Below, piece by piece: positions 32,640-41,258 of a stretch of DNA of 64,000 nt; position 1 is the first letter of the stretch, and every line of letters starts with the position of its first letter. The DNA lies in contig CAZSWV010000003.1 in NCBI GenBank assembly GCA_964611295.1, positions 1 through 64,000 on the forward strand, written 5' to 3'. Under the pieces are notes generated by a model, which saw nothing but the letters and a program-made list of their open reading frames with translations, was not told where the DNA came from and did not search any database. A program made the translations under genes and the position numbers. This DNA comes from B73-G16 sp964611295 (lineage in GTDB: Bacteria; Desulfobacterota; B13-G15).

Positions 32640-34667
32640 ATGGCTGGAGAAAAGCGTCTCAAAAAGACCCGAAACATAGGGTTCATGGCGCATATTGACG
32701 CTGGTAAGACCACTGTTACCGAGCGGGTCCTCTACTATACAGGCAAAATCCACCGCATGGGGGAAGTGGACGAAGGGACAGCTACTATGGATTGGATGCC
32801 CCAGGAGCAGGAGAGGGGCATTACCATTACTTCAGCTGTAACAACCTGTTATTGGCGCGACCACATAATACAAATCATCGACACCCCTGGTCATGTGGAC
32901 TTCACCATCGAAGTGGAACGCGCCTTGAGGGTCTTGGACGGGGCCATCGTTATATTTTCCGCTGTGGAAGGGGTCGAACCCCAATCTGAGACCGTATGGC
33001 ACCAAGCATCGCGTTACCGTGTACCTAGGATTGCCTTTGTAAACAAGATGGACCGTGTAGGGGCCGATTTCTTTGAGACCGTGAACCAGATGAGGGAAAA
33101 GTTGGGGGCTAATCCTTTGATCGTACAGATCCCTTGGGGGACAGAGGCCGAATTTGTGGGCGTCATCGACCTCATAAAGATGAAAGGGATCTTTTGGGAG
33201 GACGAATTAGGGGAAAGACCTGTGGAAACCGAAATACCCCAAGAACTCATGCCCTTAGCTGAACGCTTCAGAGAAAAGATGCTCGAACAGGTGGCCGAGA
33301 CCGATGAACTGTTGCTGGAAAAATACCTTGACGGACAGCCTATAACCGAAAGGGAGTTAAAGGAAGCCATAAGGAAGGCCACCATTGCCCTCAAATTACA
33401 GCCTACTTTATGTGGGTCGGCCCTTAAGAACAAGGGCATCCAGCCCCTGCTTGACGCCATAGTGGACTATTTGCCTTCACCTTTGGACATACCACCTATC
33501 AAAGGCTTAAACCCAAGGACCCAAAAAGAGGAGGAAAGGCCAAGCGATGAGGCAGCGCCCTTGTGTGCCCTGGCCTTCAAGGTGATGATGGACCAAGGGA
33601 GAAAGCTTACCTATCTGCGGGTTTATTCCGGTGTAATGCACGAAGGCCAGGAAGTCTACAACGCCACTTTGGGCAAAAAGGAACGCATTGCCCGTATCTT
33701 TGAAATGCATGCCAATTACAAAAAGAGACTTGAGGTGGCCAGGGCTGGGGAAATCGTAGCCGTAGCTGGTCTAAAGGACACCCTTACAGGGCACACGCTC
33801 TGTGACGAATCCCATCCCATCTTACTTGAACCCATACAGGGCTATGAACCCGTCATTTCAGTGGCTGTCGAACCGAAAACAAGCCAAGACCAGGATAAGT
33901 TGTCCATGGCCTTGGAGAAGATCATGGAGGAAGACCCTACCTTCAAGGTCAAGTATGACGAGGAAACCGGTCAGACCGTAATATCTGGGATGGGCGAACT
34001 ACACCTGGACGTCATAATCAGGAGACTCAAGGACGAGTATGGCCTTGAGGTCAACGTGGGCAAACCTCAAGTGGTCTACCGCGAGACCATATCCCAAGGG
34101 GCAGAAGTCAAGGTCCAATTCTCCCGTCTTATAGAAGGGGCCCAAAGGTTTGCAGAGGTCACATTAGAGCTGATCCCAAACGAAAGGGGCAAGGGAGTGG
34201 AATTCATCCCCTTACTACCCGAAGGATTACCTGAGGAACACCTAAAGTCCATAGAGGAAGGGGTAAGGGAGGCCACTACCATAGGGGTCCTCGGCTATCC
34301 CTTGACGGACGTGAAAGTCCTTCTGAAGGAAGTCTCTTACAGCAAGGACGAATGGGCACCGTTGGTGCTTAAGGCGGCGCTTTCCCAAGCCATCCAAGAG
34401 GCCTCCGAGAAGGCCAAACCCATCCTTCTTGAACCCATAATGGAACTTAACGTCGTAGTCCCCCTTGAGTTCATGGGAGAGGTCATAGGGGACCTTCAAG
34501 CACGTAAGGGGCAAATAGAGGGCATAACCACTAAAGGGAAGATAGCCATAATCCGCGCGCTTGTCCCCCTCACGCGCCTTTTCGGGTATTCGACGGATTT
34601 AAGGTCCCTCACCCAGGGAAGAGGTAGCTTTTCGGCGAGGTTTTTGCGTTATGACAAGTTCCAATAA
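32640..34667 (+). CDS. fusA: translation elongation factor G (stand-alone copy)
   Basis: 675 residues. The start at 32640 is fixed by the family N-terminus KTRNIGFMAHIDAGKTT. GTPase motifs: G1 AHIDAGKTT, G2 region RGITITSAVT, G3 DTPGHVDF, G4 NKMD; domains II-V follow, ending SARFLRYDKFQ. It catalyses ribosomal translocation. It lies outside a str operon (no rpsL/rpsG/tuf here) beside birA and coaX, so it may be a second EF-G paralog or the only copy relocated. It has no Shine-Dalgarno and a promoter immediately upstream, suggesting leaderless translation. Confidence 0.93.
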   Translation: MAGEKRLKKTRNIGFMAHIDAGKTTVTERVLYYTGKIHRMGEVDEGTATMDWMPQEQERGITITSAVTTCYWRDHIIQIIDTPGHVDFTIEVERALRVLDGAIVIFSAVEGVEPQSETVWHQASRYRVPRIAFVNKMDRVGADFFETVNQMREKLGANPLIVQIPWGTEAEFVGVIDLIKMKGIFWEDELGERPVETEIPQELMPLAERFREKMLEQVAETDELLLEKYLDGQPITERELKEAIRKATIALKLQPTLCGSALKNKGIQPLLDAIVDYLPSPLDIPPIKGLNPRTQKEEERPSDEAAPLCALAFKVMMDQGRKLTYLRVYSGVMHEGQEVYNATLGKKERIARIFEMHANYKKRLEVARAGEIVAVAGLKDTLTGHTLCDESHPILLEPIQGYEPVISVAVEPKTSQDQDKLSMALEKIMEEDPTFKVKYDEETGQTVISGMGELHLDVIIRRLKDEYGLEVNVGKPQVVYRETISQGAEVKVQFSRLIEGAQRFAEVTLELIPNERGKGVEFIPLLPEGLPEEHLKSIEEGVREATTIGVLGYPLTDVKVLLKEVSYSKDEWAPLVLKAALSQAIQEASEKAKPILLEPIMELNVVVPLEFMGEVIGDLQARKGQIEGITTKGKIAIIRALVPLTRLFGYSTDLRSLTQGRGSFSARFLRYDKFQ

Positions 34668-35655
34668 AGGCCCTAGGTTGGAGAAACTCTTGAAGGCCCT
34701 AAGGGAAGAAAAAGGATTCGTCTCAGGGGAGAGATTAGGGGAAAAACTCGGCCTAACTAGGGCTTCCATATGGAAAATGGTAAAAAAGCTCAAGGAAAAA
34801 GGATATACCATAGCCTCAAAGCCCAAAATGGGATATGCCTTACTAAGGGAACCAGAAGCCTTAAACGAGTTGGCCATAAGAGAGGGACTTAGTTGTACGT
34901 TCTTTGGCAAAAAAGTCCACATCGCCCAGGAAGTGAACTCCACGAACACTTGGGCCTTTGAGGAAGCCTTAAAAGGGGCTGAAGAGGGGGAAGTGTTTTT
35001 AGCCGAAGCACAGACCCATGGAAAAGGACGCCTGGGTAGGGTGTGGTTCTCCCCTCCCCATAGGAACATCTATATGTCCCTGATACTCAGGCCTAAACTT
35101 CCACCTCGAAAGGTACCTTTATTGGGGCTATTAGCCTCTCTGGCAGTAGCCGAGGTGTTGAAGCACAGTTACGGGTTAAACCCCTTTCTTAAGTGGCCAA
35201 ATGACGTCTTGGTGAAGGGGAAGAAGATCTGCGGGATATTGGCCGAGGCCTACGGGGAGGCAGAAATGACCTCCTTTGTGGTGTTGGGAATAGGTATAAA
35301 CGTAAACGTCAAGAGGATGGACCTGCCAGCCGAGCTTCAAGAAATTGCCACATCTCTCGCTGAGGAATTGGGGCATGAGGTCTCACGCAACGAATTGGTA
35401 AAAAAGGTGCTTGAGGCCTTTGAACCCCTTTACCTTGATCTGGGCCTTGGGAAAGAAAAGGAGCTCCTTGACCGCTATAAGGCTTATTTTCACATGGAAG
35501 GTTCTGAGGTTTTGGTAGAGGAGTTTGGACATGTCATAGAAGGGGTGGTTGAGGGCCTTGATGAGGAAGGAGCCCTCATCTTAAGGACCCTCCAAGGCCC
35601 AAAGAAGGTCTTCGCTGGGGATGTGAGGGTAAAAAAGTGGGCAAACTCCTGGTGA
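34651..35655 (+). CDS. birA: bifunctional biotin-protein ligase/repressor
   Basis: 334 residues. N-terminal winged helix (LLKALREEKGFVSGERLGEKLGLTRASIWKMVKKL) followed by the ligase catalytic domain with GKGRLGRVWFSPP (biotinyl-AMP loop), LKWPNDVLVKGKKICGILAE, and a C-terminal SH3-like domain. It biotinylates carboxylase carrier proteins and can repress biotin genes. It overlaps the end of EF-G by 17 nt and the start of coaX by 19 nt. Confidence 0.95.
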   Translation: MTSSNKGPRLEKLLKALREEKGFVSGERLGEKLGLTRASIWKMVKKLKEKGYTIASKPKMGYALLREPEALNELAIREGLSCTFFGKKVHIAQEVNSTNTWAFEEALKGAEEGEVFLAEAQTHGKGRLGRVWFSPPHRNIYMSLILRPKLPPRKVPLLGLLASLAVAEVLKHSYGLNPFLKWPNDVLVKGKKICGILAEAYGEAEMTSFVVLGIGINVNVKRMDLPAELQEIATSLAEELGHEVSRNELVKKVLEAFEPLYLDLGLGKEKELLDRYKAYFHMEGSEVLVEEFGHVIEGVVEGLDEEGALILRTLQGPKKVFAGDVRVKKWANSW

Positions 35656-36413
35656 TAGACATAGGGAACACCAATACCGTTATAGGCATCTTCGATGGAG
35701 AAGAATTAGTCTGTCATTGGAGGATAGCGACTTTAGTGGAAAGGACCGTGGATGAAGTGTCCGTGTTGCTTAAAGAACTCCTCTTACTTGAGGCCATAAG
35801 GTCAAAGGAGGTGGAAGGGGTTTCTATCTCAAGCGTTGTGCCCCCTCTTACGCCCATCTTCGAGGAGGCTTCAAGGAAGTTGTTTGGGGTAAAACCCCTT
35901 ATAGTGGGCCCTGGGGTGAAAACAGGTATGCCCATCCTTTATGAAAACCCCCATGAAGTTGGAGCAGACCGTATAGTGAACGCAGTAGCTGCTTACGAAC
36001 AGTACCGAAGGGAGCTCATAGTCGTCGACTTCGGTACAGCTACGACCTTTGACTACGTCACCGCCAAGGGCGAATACCTTGGAGGAGCCATAGCCCCAGG
36101 GATAGGGGTATCCCTAGAAGCCCTATTCCAGAGGACGTCGAAATTACCACGCGTAGAGTTCTCTAAACCCAAAGGGGTAATAGGTAGGAACACCGTCTGG
36201 AGCATCCAATCTGGGGTCTTTTACGGATACGTAGGACTTGTCGAGGCCCTGGTTAGGAGAATGGCACAGGAGAGGCAAAGTCGGCCCTTGGTGATCGCCA
36301 CCGGCGGCTACGCACCCCTCATCGCCCCGGAGACCAAGGCCATAGACGTAGTGGATGAGTTCCTCACCCTTAAAGGGCTTAGGATCATTTATGAGAGGAA
36401 CCTCAAGCGATGA
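35637..36413 (+). CDS. coaX: type III pantothenate kinase
   Basis: 258 residues, the ASKHA-fold enzyme for the first step of CoA synthesis. Seen: LLVIDIGNTNTVIGIFDG (phosphate loop), VGADRIVNAVAAYE, VDFGTATTFDYV, GGAIAPGIGVS and a C-terminal ATGGYAPLIAP. Start GTG 35637 within birA. The birA-coaX pairing is common. Confidence 0.96.
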   Translation: MGKLLVIDIGNTNTVIGIFDGEELVCHWRIATLVERTVDEVSVLLKELLLLEAIRSKEVEGVSISSVVPPLTPIFEEASRKLFGVKPLIVGPGVKTGMPILYENPHEVGADRIVNAVAAYEQYRRELIVVDFGTATTFDYVTAKGEYLGGAIAPGIGVSLEALFQRTSKLPRVEFSKPKGVIGRNTVWSIQSGVFYGYVGLVEALVRRMAQERQSRPLVIATGGYAPLIAPETKAIDVVDEFLTLKGLRIIYERNLKR

Positions 36414-36417
36414 AAGC

Positions 36418-36618
36418 TCAAAGACGACTACTCCAGCTTTCTATAAACCTCTTAAGGGAACGATCGTAGGTCTTTTCCACCTCTGGTGGGAAAAGACACC
36501 CGGGCAATTGGCGTTTGGACCAGTGATAACTAAGGCACTCACAACACTTTCCTTTCCTAGGGCATGGTTCATAAGTACACGTACAGGCCTTCAGGTTGTT
36601 TTCCAGCTTACACTCCAT
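36418..36618 (-). CDS. small cysteine-rich protein (DUF6485-like)
   Basis: 66 residues with a strong RBS (AAGGAGGT) seven to nine bases before ATG 36618. Eight cysteines including MEC, ACTCTYEPC, GKCCEC and PGC; basic and compact, consistent with a small metal- or cluster-binding protein. It resembles an uncharacterised family of anaerobes that I recall as DUF6485. It has its own promoter and converges on coaX with 4 nt between stops. Function unknown. Confidence 0.75.
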   Translation of the reverse strand: MECKLENNLKACTCTYEPCPRKGKCCECLSYHWSKRQLPGCLFPPEVEKTYDRSLKRFIESWSSRL

Positions 36619-36653
36619 AGGGCAACCTCCTTAAGGACTTGCGGGTCGCTGTC

Positions 36654-36682
36654 TATTTAGCACAACCCAAGGAATAGGGCAA
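36654..36682 (-). promoter_or_regulatory. promoter of the small Cys-rich protein gene
   Basis: Minus-strand TTGCCC (36677-36682), 17-nt spacer, TAAATA (36654-36659), 35 nt before the ATG. The same TTGCCC -35 is seen at the sigma-54 activator gene. Confidence 0.45.
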
Positions 36683-36706
36683 ACGATGCCTTTGCTTCAA
36701 CCCCTT

Positions 36707-38890
36707 TTAAGAGCCCTCAAGGAGAACTTTTGGTGTCAAAGGCAGCCGTCTGATCCTCTTGCCTATGGCATCGAAAACCGCATTGGCAATGGCTGGGGCA
36801 GTAGGTGTAACCCCGGGTTCGCCAATGCCCCCTATGTTTTCTTTACCGCTCTCTATTATCTTCACCTCTATTTCAGGAACCTCACTCATCCTTATGACCT
36901 TGTAATCATCGAAGTTGGATGACTTAACGCCTCCTGATTCAAAAAGGACTTCTTCCTTAAGCGCAGTGCTAACCCCTAATGTGATGGCACCTTCCATCTG
37001 GGCCACTACCGTATCTGGGTTTACACATATACCACAGTCGACAGCACAAAAGACCTTGTCCACCCTTATGTTGCCCGAACTTTCATCTACGGTCACCTCA
37101 GCCACCTGCGCCACATAAGTGCCGAAACACGTATGGAAGGCTATGCCACGACCCCTGCCTCTCCCTAGAGGTTTACCCCACCCGGACATCTCCGCAACCG
37201 TTTCCAATACCTTAACTGCGCGGGGCTTATTCCTCAATAGATGCATGCGAAACTCCAAAGGGTCCTTACCCACAAAACGAGCCAGTTCATCTATAAAGCA
37301 TTCCACCACAAAGGCATTCGGGGCATTTTGAACGGATCTCCACGGGGCAGCAGGGATGGGTAGTTCTGAAAGGTATTGCTCAACGTAAAAGTTCGGAAAT
37401 TCATAAGCGGTAGTGGAATAAACCGGCGGGGGAGGAGAGTCGACGATCCCCCATAGGCAGAAGTAATCGACACCGTCCTTTATCCACGCGGGGTTGTAAA
37501 ACTTCAAAATGGAAGTACAGACCACTTTGTGATGCCAAGCAATGACCTTCCCTTCCTTATCAAGCCCTGCCTTGATCCTTTGGCATGTCGCCGCCCTGAA
37601 ACGGTCGCATTTAATGTCATCCTCACGTGTCCACACGAGCTTTACAGGGCCGTCCACTTGTTTTGCAATCTCACATGCCTCCATCACAAAATCGGCCTGT
37701 GAACGCCTCCCAAGGCCACACCCCAAAAAGGTGGTATGAACGTGGACCTTTTCTGGAGGCAAACCCGTGATCCTCGAAGCCACAAGCCTTGTCAGCGTCT
37801 GGGCTTGTGTGGGAACCCATATGTCGCACCTGTCCTTTTGGACATAAACCGTGCAGTTCATAGGTTCCATTGTGACGTGGGCCACATGTGGCACGTAGTA
37901 AACAGCCTCGTAGACCTTGTCGGCTGCTGAAAGGGCCTTTTGCACATCCCCTACATGTTTGGCTACGGCCCCAGGTTTATCCAAACACTCTAAGAAGTAC
38001 TTTTCGATATATTGGCTATCCATGTATGGATGAGATCCCCTGTCCCATTTAACCTTTAAAGCTTCCCTCCCCTTGTAAGCAGAAAAGAAAGAATCCGCAA
38101 CCACAGCGATCCCTTGTGGTATACGGACCACCTTCCTTACGCCCTTGACGGCCAAAGCGGCCTGTTCATCGTAAGAGAGAGGTTTTGCATTATATGAAGG
38201 CGGATGCGCAACCACGGCGTAAAGCATGCCGGGTACTTCTACGTCCATGCCAAAAATTGCTTTACCCTCTATCTTTTGAGGTATATCAAGACGTTTCATG
38301 GGCTTGCCGATGTACCTGAATTCCCTCTCTGCCTTGAGGGGGACCTCTGCCGGGACCGGTAATTGAGAAGCCACCCCTACTAACTTCCCGTAACTTATCT
38401 TCTTGTTTGACCGTGTGTGCCTAACCGTACCCAATTGGGCCACACACTCCTGCTCAGGGACTTTCCACAACTGGGCAGCTGCCTTCACAAAGAGGACCCT
38501 TCCTACAGCACCAGCCTTCCTCAAGGGTTCGAAAAACCCCCTTACGCTCGCACTTGCAACTGTAACCTGCGCACCAAGCAGGGGATTTTTAAAGGCATCG
38601 TCAGCCCCTACTTGTTTGACAACCACTCGCTTCCAGTCTACTTCAAGCTCATCCGCTATTATCATGGCCAAGGCCGTCATGGAACCTTGCCCCATCTCTG
38701 AATTGCCGAAGTAAATGAAGACGCTGTCATCTGGAAGGACCTCGTACCAAACAGTGGGTTTAAAGGCCCTGAGGGCCTCCTTGTCAGTAGAGGCATTTAC
38801 CACTTTCACACCCAAAGGGGTAATGGAGGCTGCGATGACCAGACCGGCTGTTTTCAAAAATTCGCGCCTTGACATCTTGAGCTCATTCAT
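36707..38890 (-). CDS. Tat-exported molybdopterin subunit (isoquinoline 1-oxidoreductase beta-like, xanthine dehydrogenase family)
   Basis: 727 residues. Tat signal with SRREFLK (Arg8-Arg9) and hydrophobic stretch to about residue 30, so the enzyme is periplasmic. Family landmarks: GNSEMGQGSMTALAMIIADEL near 60-85, FLGCGLGRRSQADFV, PAAPWRSVQNAPNAFVVE, and the catalytic Glu in GGIGEPGVTPTAPA near the C-terminus. It hydroxylates aldehydes or N-heterocycles using molybdopterin cytosine dinucleotide. Its [2Fe-2S] partner gene is directly upstream (4-nt overlap). The cytochrome c subunit that normally accepts electrons in such periplasmic enzymes is not present nearby. Confidence 0.87.
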   Translation of the reverse strand: MNELKMSRREFLKTAGLVIAASITPLGVKVVNASTDKEALRAFKPTVWYEVLPDDSVFIYFGNSEMGQGSMTALAMIIADELEVDWKRVVVKQVGADDAFKNPLLGAQVTVASASVRGFFEPLRKAGAVGRVLFVKAAAQLWKVPEQECVAQLGTVRHTRSNKKISYGKLVGVASQLPVPAEVPLKAEREFRYIGKPMKRLDIPQKIEGKAIFGMDVEVPGMLYAVVAHPPSYNAKPLSYDEQAALAVKGVRKVVRIPQGIAVVADSFFSAYKGREALKVKWDRGSHPYMDSQYIEKYFLECLDKPGAVAKHVGDVQKALSAADKVYEAVYYVPHVAHVTMEPMNCTVYVQKDRCDIWVPTQAQTLTRLVASRITGLPPEKVHVHTTFLGCGLGRRSQADFVMEACEIAKQVDGPVKLVWTREDDIKCDRFRAATCQRIKAGLDKEGKVIAWHHKVVCTSILKFYNPAWIKDGVDYFCLWGIVDSPPPPVYSTTAYEFPNFYVEQYLSELPIPAAPWRSVQNAPNAFVVECFIDELARFVGKDPLEFRMHLLRNKPRAVKVLETVAEMSGWGKPLGRGRGRGIAFHTCFGTYVAQVAEVTVDESSGNIRVDKVFCAVDCGICVNPDTVVAQMEGAITLGVSTALKEEVLFESGGVKSSNFDDYKVIRMSEVPEIEVKIIESGKENIGGIGEPGVTPTAPAIANAVFDAIGKRIRRLPLTPKVLLEGS

Positions 38891-39351
38891 CCTTTAACCT
38901 CCTTCTTCATGAGTTCAATGGCTAGCCTTACCGCCTTCTTTATCCGCGGATAGGTCCCACACCTACAAATCACGTCATCGAGTTGCCGTATGACCTCTTC
39001 ATGGTTTGGCAAAGGCCTCTTGGACAAAAGGTATGCCACCTGCATGATTATCCCCGGCTGACAATACCCACATTGGGGAACTTGCTCTATCAACCAAGCC
39101 CTTTTTACAGGATGGTCCGCAGGAAGCCCTTCTATCGTCACCACTTCCTTACCTTCAACTTCCCCCACAGGAAGCACACAAGACCTCTGCGCCGCCCCGT
39201 CCACGTGAACCGTACAAGCACCACATTCCCCTACCCCACATGCATACTTGGTACCCGTAAGTTTCAAATGATCCCTTAAAACCCACAAAAGGGGCGTATC
39301 AGGAGAAACATCCACTTTATATACCTTACCGTTCACCTTTAACCTCAACAT
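38887..39351 (-). CDS. [2Fe-2S] subunit of the molybdoenzyme (IorA/CoxS type)
   Basis: 154 residues with two [2Fe-2S] clusters: plant-type cluster C38, C43, C46, C58 and the helical cluster CGYCQPG ... CRCGTY. It carries electrons from the Mo site of the partner. No signal peptide; presumably exported together with the Tat-tagged subunit. ATG 39351 follows GTGGAGGGC. Confidence 0.93.
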   Translation of the reverse strand: MLRLKVNGKVYKVDVSPDTPLLWVLRDHLKLTGTKYACGVGECGACTVHVDGAAQRSCVLPVGEVEGKEVVTIEGLPADHPVKRAWLIEQVPQCGYCQPGIIMQVAYLLSKRPLPNHEEVIRQLDDVICRCGTYPRIKKAVRLAIELMKKEVKG

Positions 39352-39378
39352 CTAAGCCCTCCACATAGTGGTGACTTA

Positions 39379-39407
39379 ATTCTGTTTTATAAAATTAAAT
39401 TTGTCAA
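39379..39407 (-). promoter_or_regulatory. promoter of the molybdoenzyme operon
   Basis: Minus-strand TTGACA (39402-39407), 17-nt AT-rich spacer, CAGAAT (39379-39384), 28 nt before the ATG. It separates this two-gene operon from the ABC importer genes upstream on the same strand. Confidence 0.5.
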
Positions 39408-39459
39408 TGGCCTTAAAGATGAAAGCCATGGCGTTGTCTTTTTATAGTGGCAAATTCTA

Positions 39460-40512
39460 TTAAAGTTCGCTTTCTAAGGTGCGAATGGCGCGGAGAGGTA
39501 AAACCACGTATGCGTGGTCTTTTGGCCTAAGGCCTAAGTGGTTATAAGTTTCCTCTTCCATTTCCACCAAGATCCTCTTTGGGCCTACGGTTAGTTCTAC
39601 CCTTACGAAAGGAGGGTCGTGTTCTACCTTTTCCACGGCTCCCATAAGCCGATTGACGTTAGGTCCGGGAGGAGGGTCTTTTGAGAGGTGCACATTCCAT
39701 GGTAGAAAGGAAATCCTCGTTATCTTCTTCCCTGTATAGGGGACCAAGAGCAATAACCCCCCTACGTCCACCTGTGCAAGACCGGAGTCCAGAGGCGTAA
39801 AGGAACGGCATTCGAAGACGTTTGGCCCTCCGAAATAGCGGGAAACTAGGTCGTTGGAGGGCTTGAACATGAGCTCTTCGGGTATACCTACTTGTTGTAT
39901 CTTGCCTTCGGCCATCAAGGCCACGCGGTCCCCCATCTCGAAGGCCTCGGTAACATTATGTGTCACAAATATGGTGGTTATTTTGAGGGAACGCTGTAGC
40001 CTCTTGAATTCCGTCCTCAGGTATTTTGAGGTCCGAAGGTCAAGCTTAGAAAAGGGCTCATCTAGAAGGAGCACCCTTGGCCACGGTGCCAAGGTCCTGC
40101 CCAAGGCCACCCTTTGGGCCTCACCACCGCTTAGGTCTTTTGGGTATCTGCCCCTCAAATGGGAGATCCTGAGGAGTTCCAACACCTCCTCTACCCTCTG
40201 CTCAAGGGCCTGCCCCTTTAGCCCTTTTGCCTTAAGGCCAAAAGCGACGTTTTCCCAAACGGTCATGTGTGGAAACAGGGCCAAGCCTTGGAAAAGGTAA
40301 CCCACTTGACGTCTTTCAGGCGGCAAGTGGTCAATTGGATTTTGGCCTATCTTCACCTTCCCCTTATAGGGTACAAGGCCGGCTATGGCGTTAAGGAGGG
40401 TGGTCTTCCCTGCCCCTGTAGGACCTACAAGGGCAACTACCTCTCCTTCCCCCACCGTTAAATCGACCCCTTTTAGGGCGAAGTTCTCAAGGCCCTCGAC
40501 CCTTACCTCCAC
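39460..40512 (-). CDS. ABC importer ATPase with C-terminal TOBE-like domain
   Basis: 350 residues. Walker A GPTGAGKTT, signature LSGGEAQRVALGR, Walker B VLLLDEPFSKLD, H-loop VTHNVTEAFEMG. The ~110-residue C-terminal extension looks like a TOBE/regulatory fold as in ModC, WtpC or PotA, whereas SsuB/TauB-type ATPases that normally pair with this permease family lack it. Start GTG 40512 inside the permease gene end. Substrate unknown. Confidence 0.82.
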   Translation of the reverse strand: MEVRVEGLENFALKGVDLTVGEGEVVALVGPTGAGKTTLLNAIAGLVPYKGKVKIGQNPIDHLPPERRQVGYLFQGLALFPHMTVWENVAFGLKAKGLKGQALEQRVEEVLELLRISHLRGRYPKDLSGGEAQRVALGRTLAPWPRVLLLDEPFSKLDLRTSKYLRTEFKRLQRSLKITTIFVTHNVTEAFEMGDRVALMAEGKIQQVGIPEELMFKPSNDLVSRYFGGPNVFECRSFTPLDSGLAQVDVGGLLLLVPYTGKKITRISFLPWNVHLSKDPPPGPNVNRLMGAVEKVEHDPPFVRVELTVGPKRILVEMEEETYNHLGLRPKDHAYVVLPLRAIRTLESEL

Positions 40513-41258
40513 CTGGTAAACCTCCGTTCAAGCCAAAGGAAGGACCTCTCGAAGGCAAAACACAGAAAGCTCAACACCCCTAAGCACACCAATATGACGT
40601 CCACCCTCATCAAGCTTTCGGCCTTCCACATGAGGGCTCCAATCCCGGTGGGTATGGCTATCATCTCAGCTGCAAGTAGCACTCTCCAAGCCATACCGGC
40701 TTCAAGTCTCAAGCCCGTCAAGATCTGGGGCAGGGCCAAGGGAAGGAGCACCTCCTTTAGCGTCCTCAAGGGGGATGCCCCTAGGACTTTGGAAGCGTAA
40801 AGGAGCTCTCTAGGCACACCCCTTATACCTGTCAAGGTGTTGTAAAGGACCGGGAACATGGAACAGATGAAGATCAAAGCCACAGAGAGCCCCTCCCCTG
40901 GTCCTAACCATATAAGTAAAAGGGGAAGCCACCCCAAAGAGGGTATGGGGTAAAGGAGGGAAAAGATGGGGGAAAGCCACCGGTCCAATGTCTCCTTTAG
41001 CCCCATAAGCACGCCGAAGGCAAAGCCCACTGAAGCCCCAAGTGAAAGCCCGATCAAAACCCTCAGGGAGCTTTTAACCAACGCCCACAGGAACTCCTTC
41101 CCTTTCAGAAGCCATAAAAAGGTCCAAAGGAGGTCTGAAGGCGGAGGCAAAAGGATTGCCTCCTTTAGGCCTACCCTTGAGGCAACCTCCCAGGCGGAAA
41201 AGGCCACAATTACCGGTATAAAGGCGTTAGGGGCCTTTAACCTCCTCATGGCCTCCAA
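40503..41258 (-). CDS. ABC importer permease (SsuC/TauC/NitT type)
   Basis: 251 residues with about six transmembrane segments and the binding-protein-dependent transport EAA region (ELLYASKVLGASPLRTLKEVLLPLALPQ). TTG 41258 or ATG 41249 could be the start. It overlaps both neighbouring genes. Importers of this type take up sulfonates, nitrate, pyrimidine precursors or aromatic acids. Confidence 0.85.
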   Translation of the reverse strand: MEAMRRLKAPNAFIPVIVAFSAWEVASRVGLKEAILLPPPSDLLWTFLWLLKGKEFLWALVKSSLRVLIGLSLGASVGFAFGVLMGLKETLDRWLSPIFSLLYPIPSLGWLPLLLIWLGPGEGLSVALIFICSMFPVLYNTLTGIRGVPRELLYASKVLGASPLRTLKEVLLPLALPQILTGLRLEAGMAWRVLLAAEMIAIPTGIGALMWKAESLMRVDVILVCLGVLSFLCFAFERSFLWLERRFTRWR

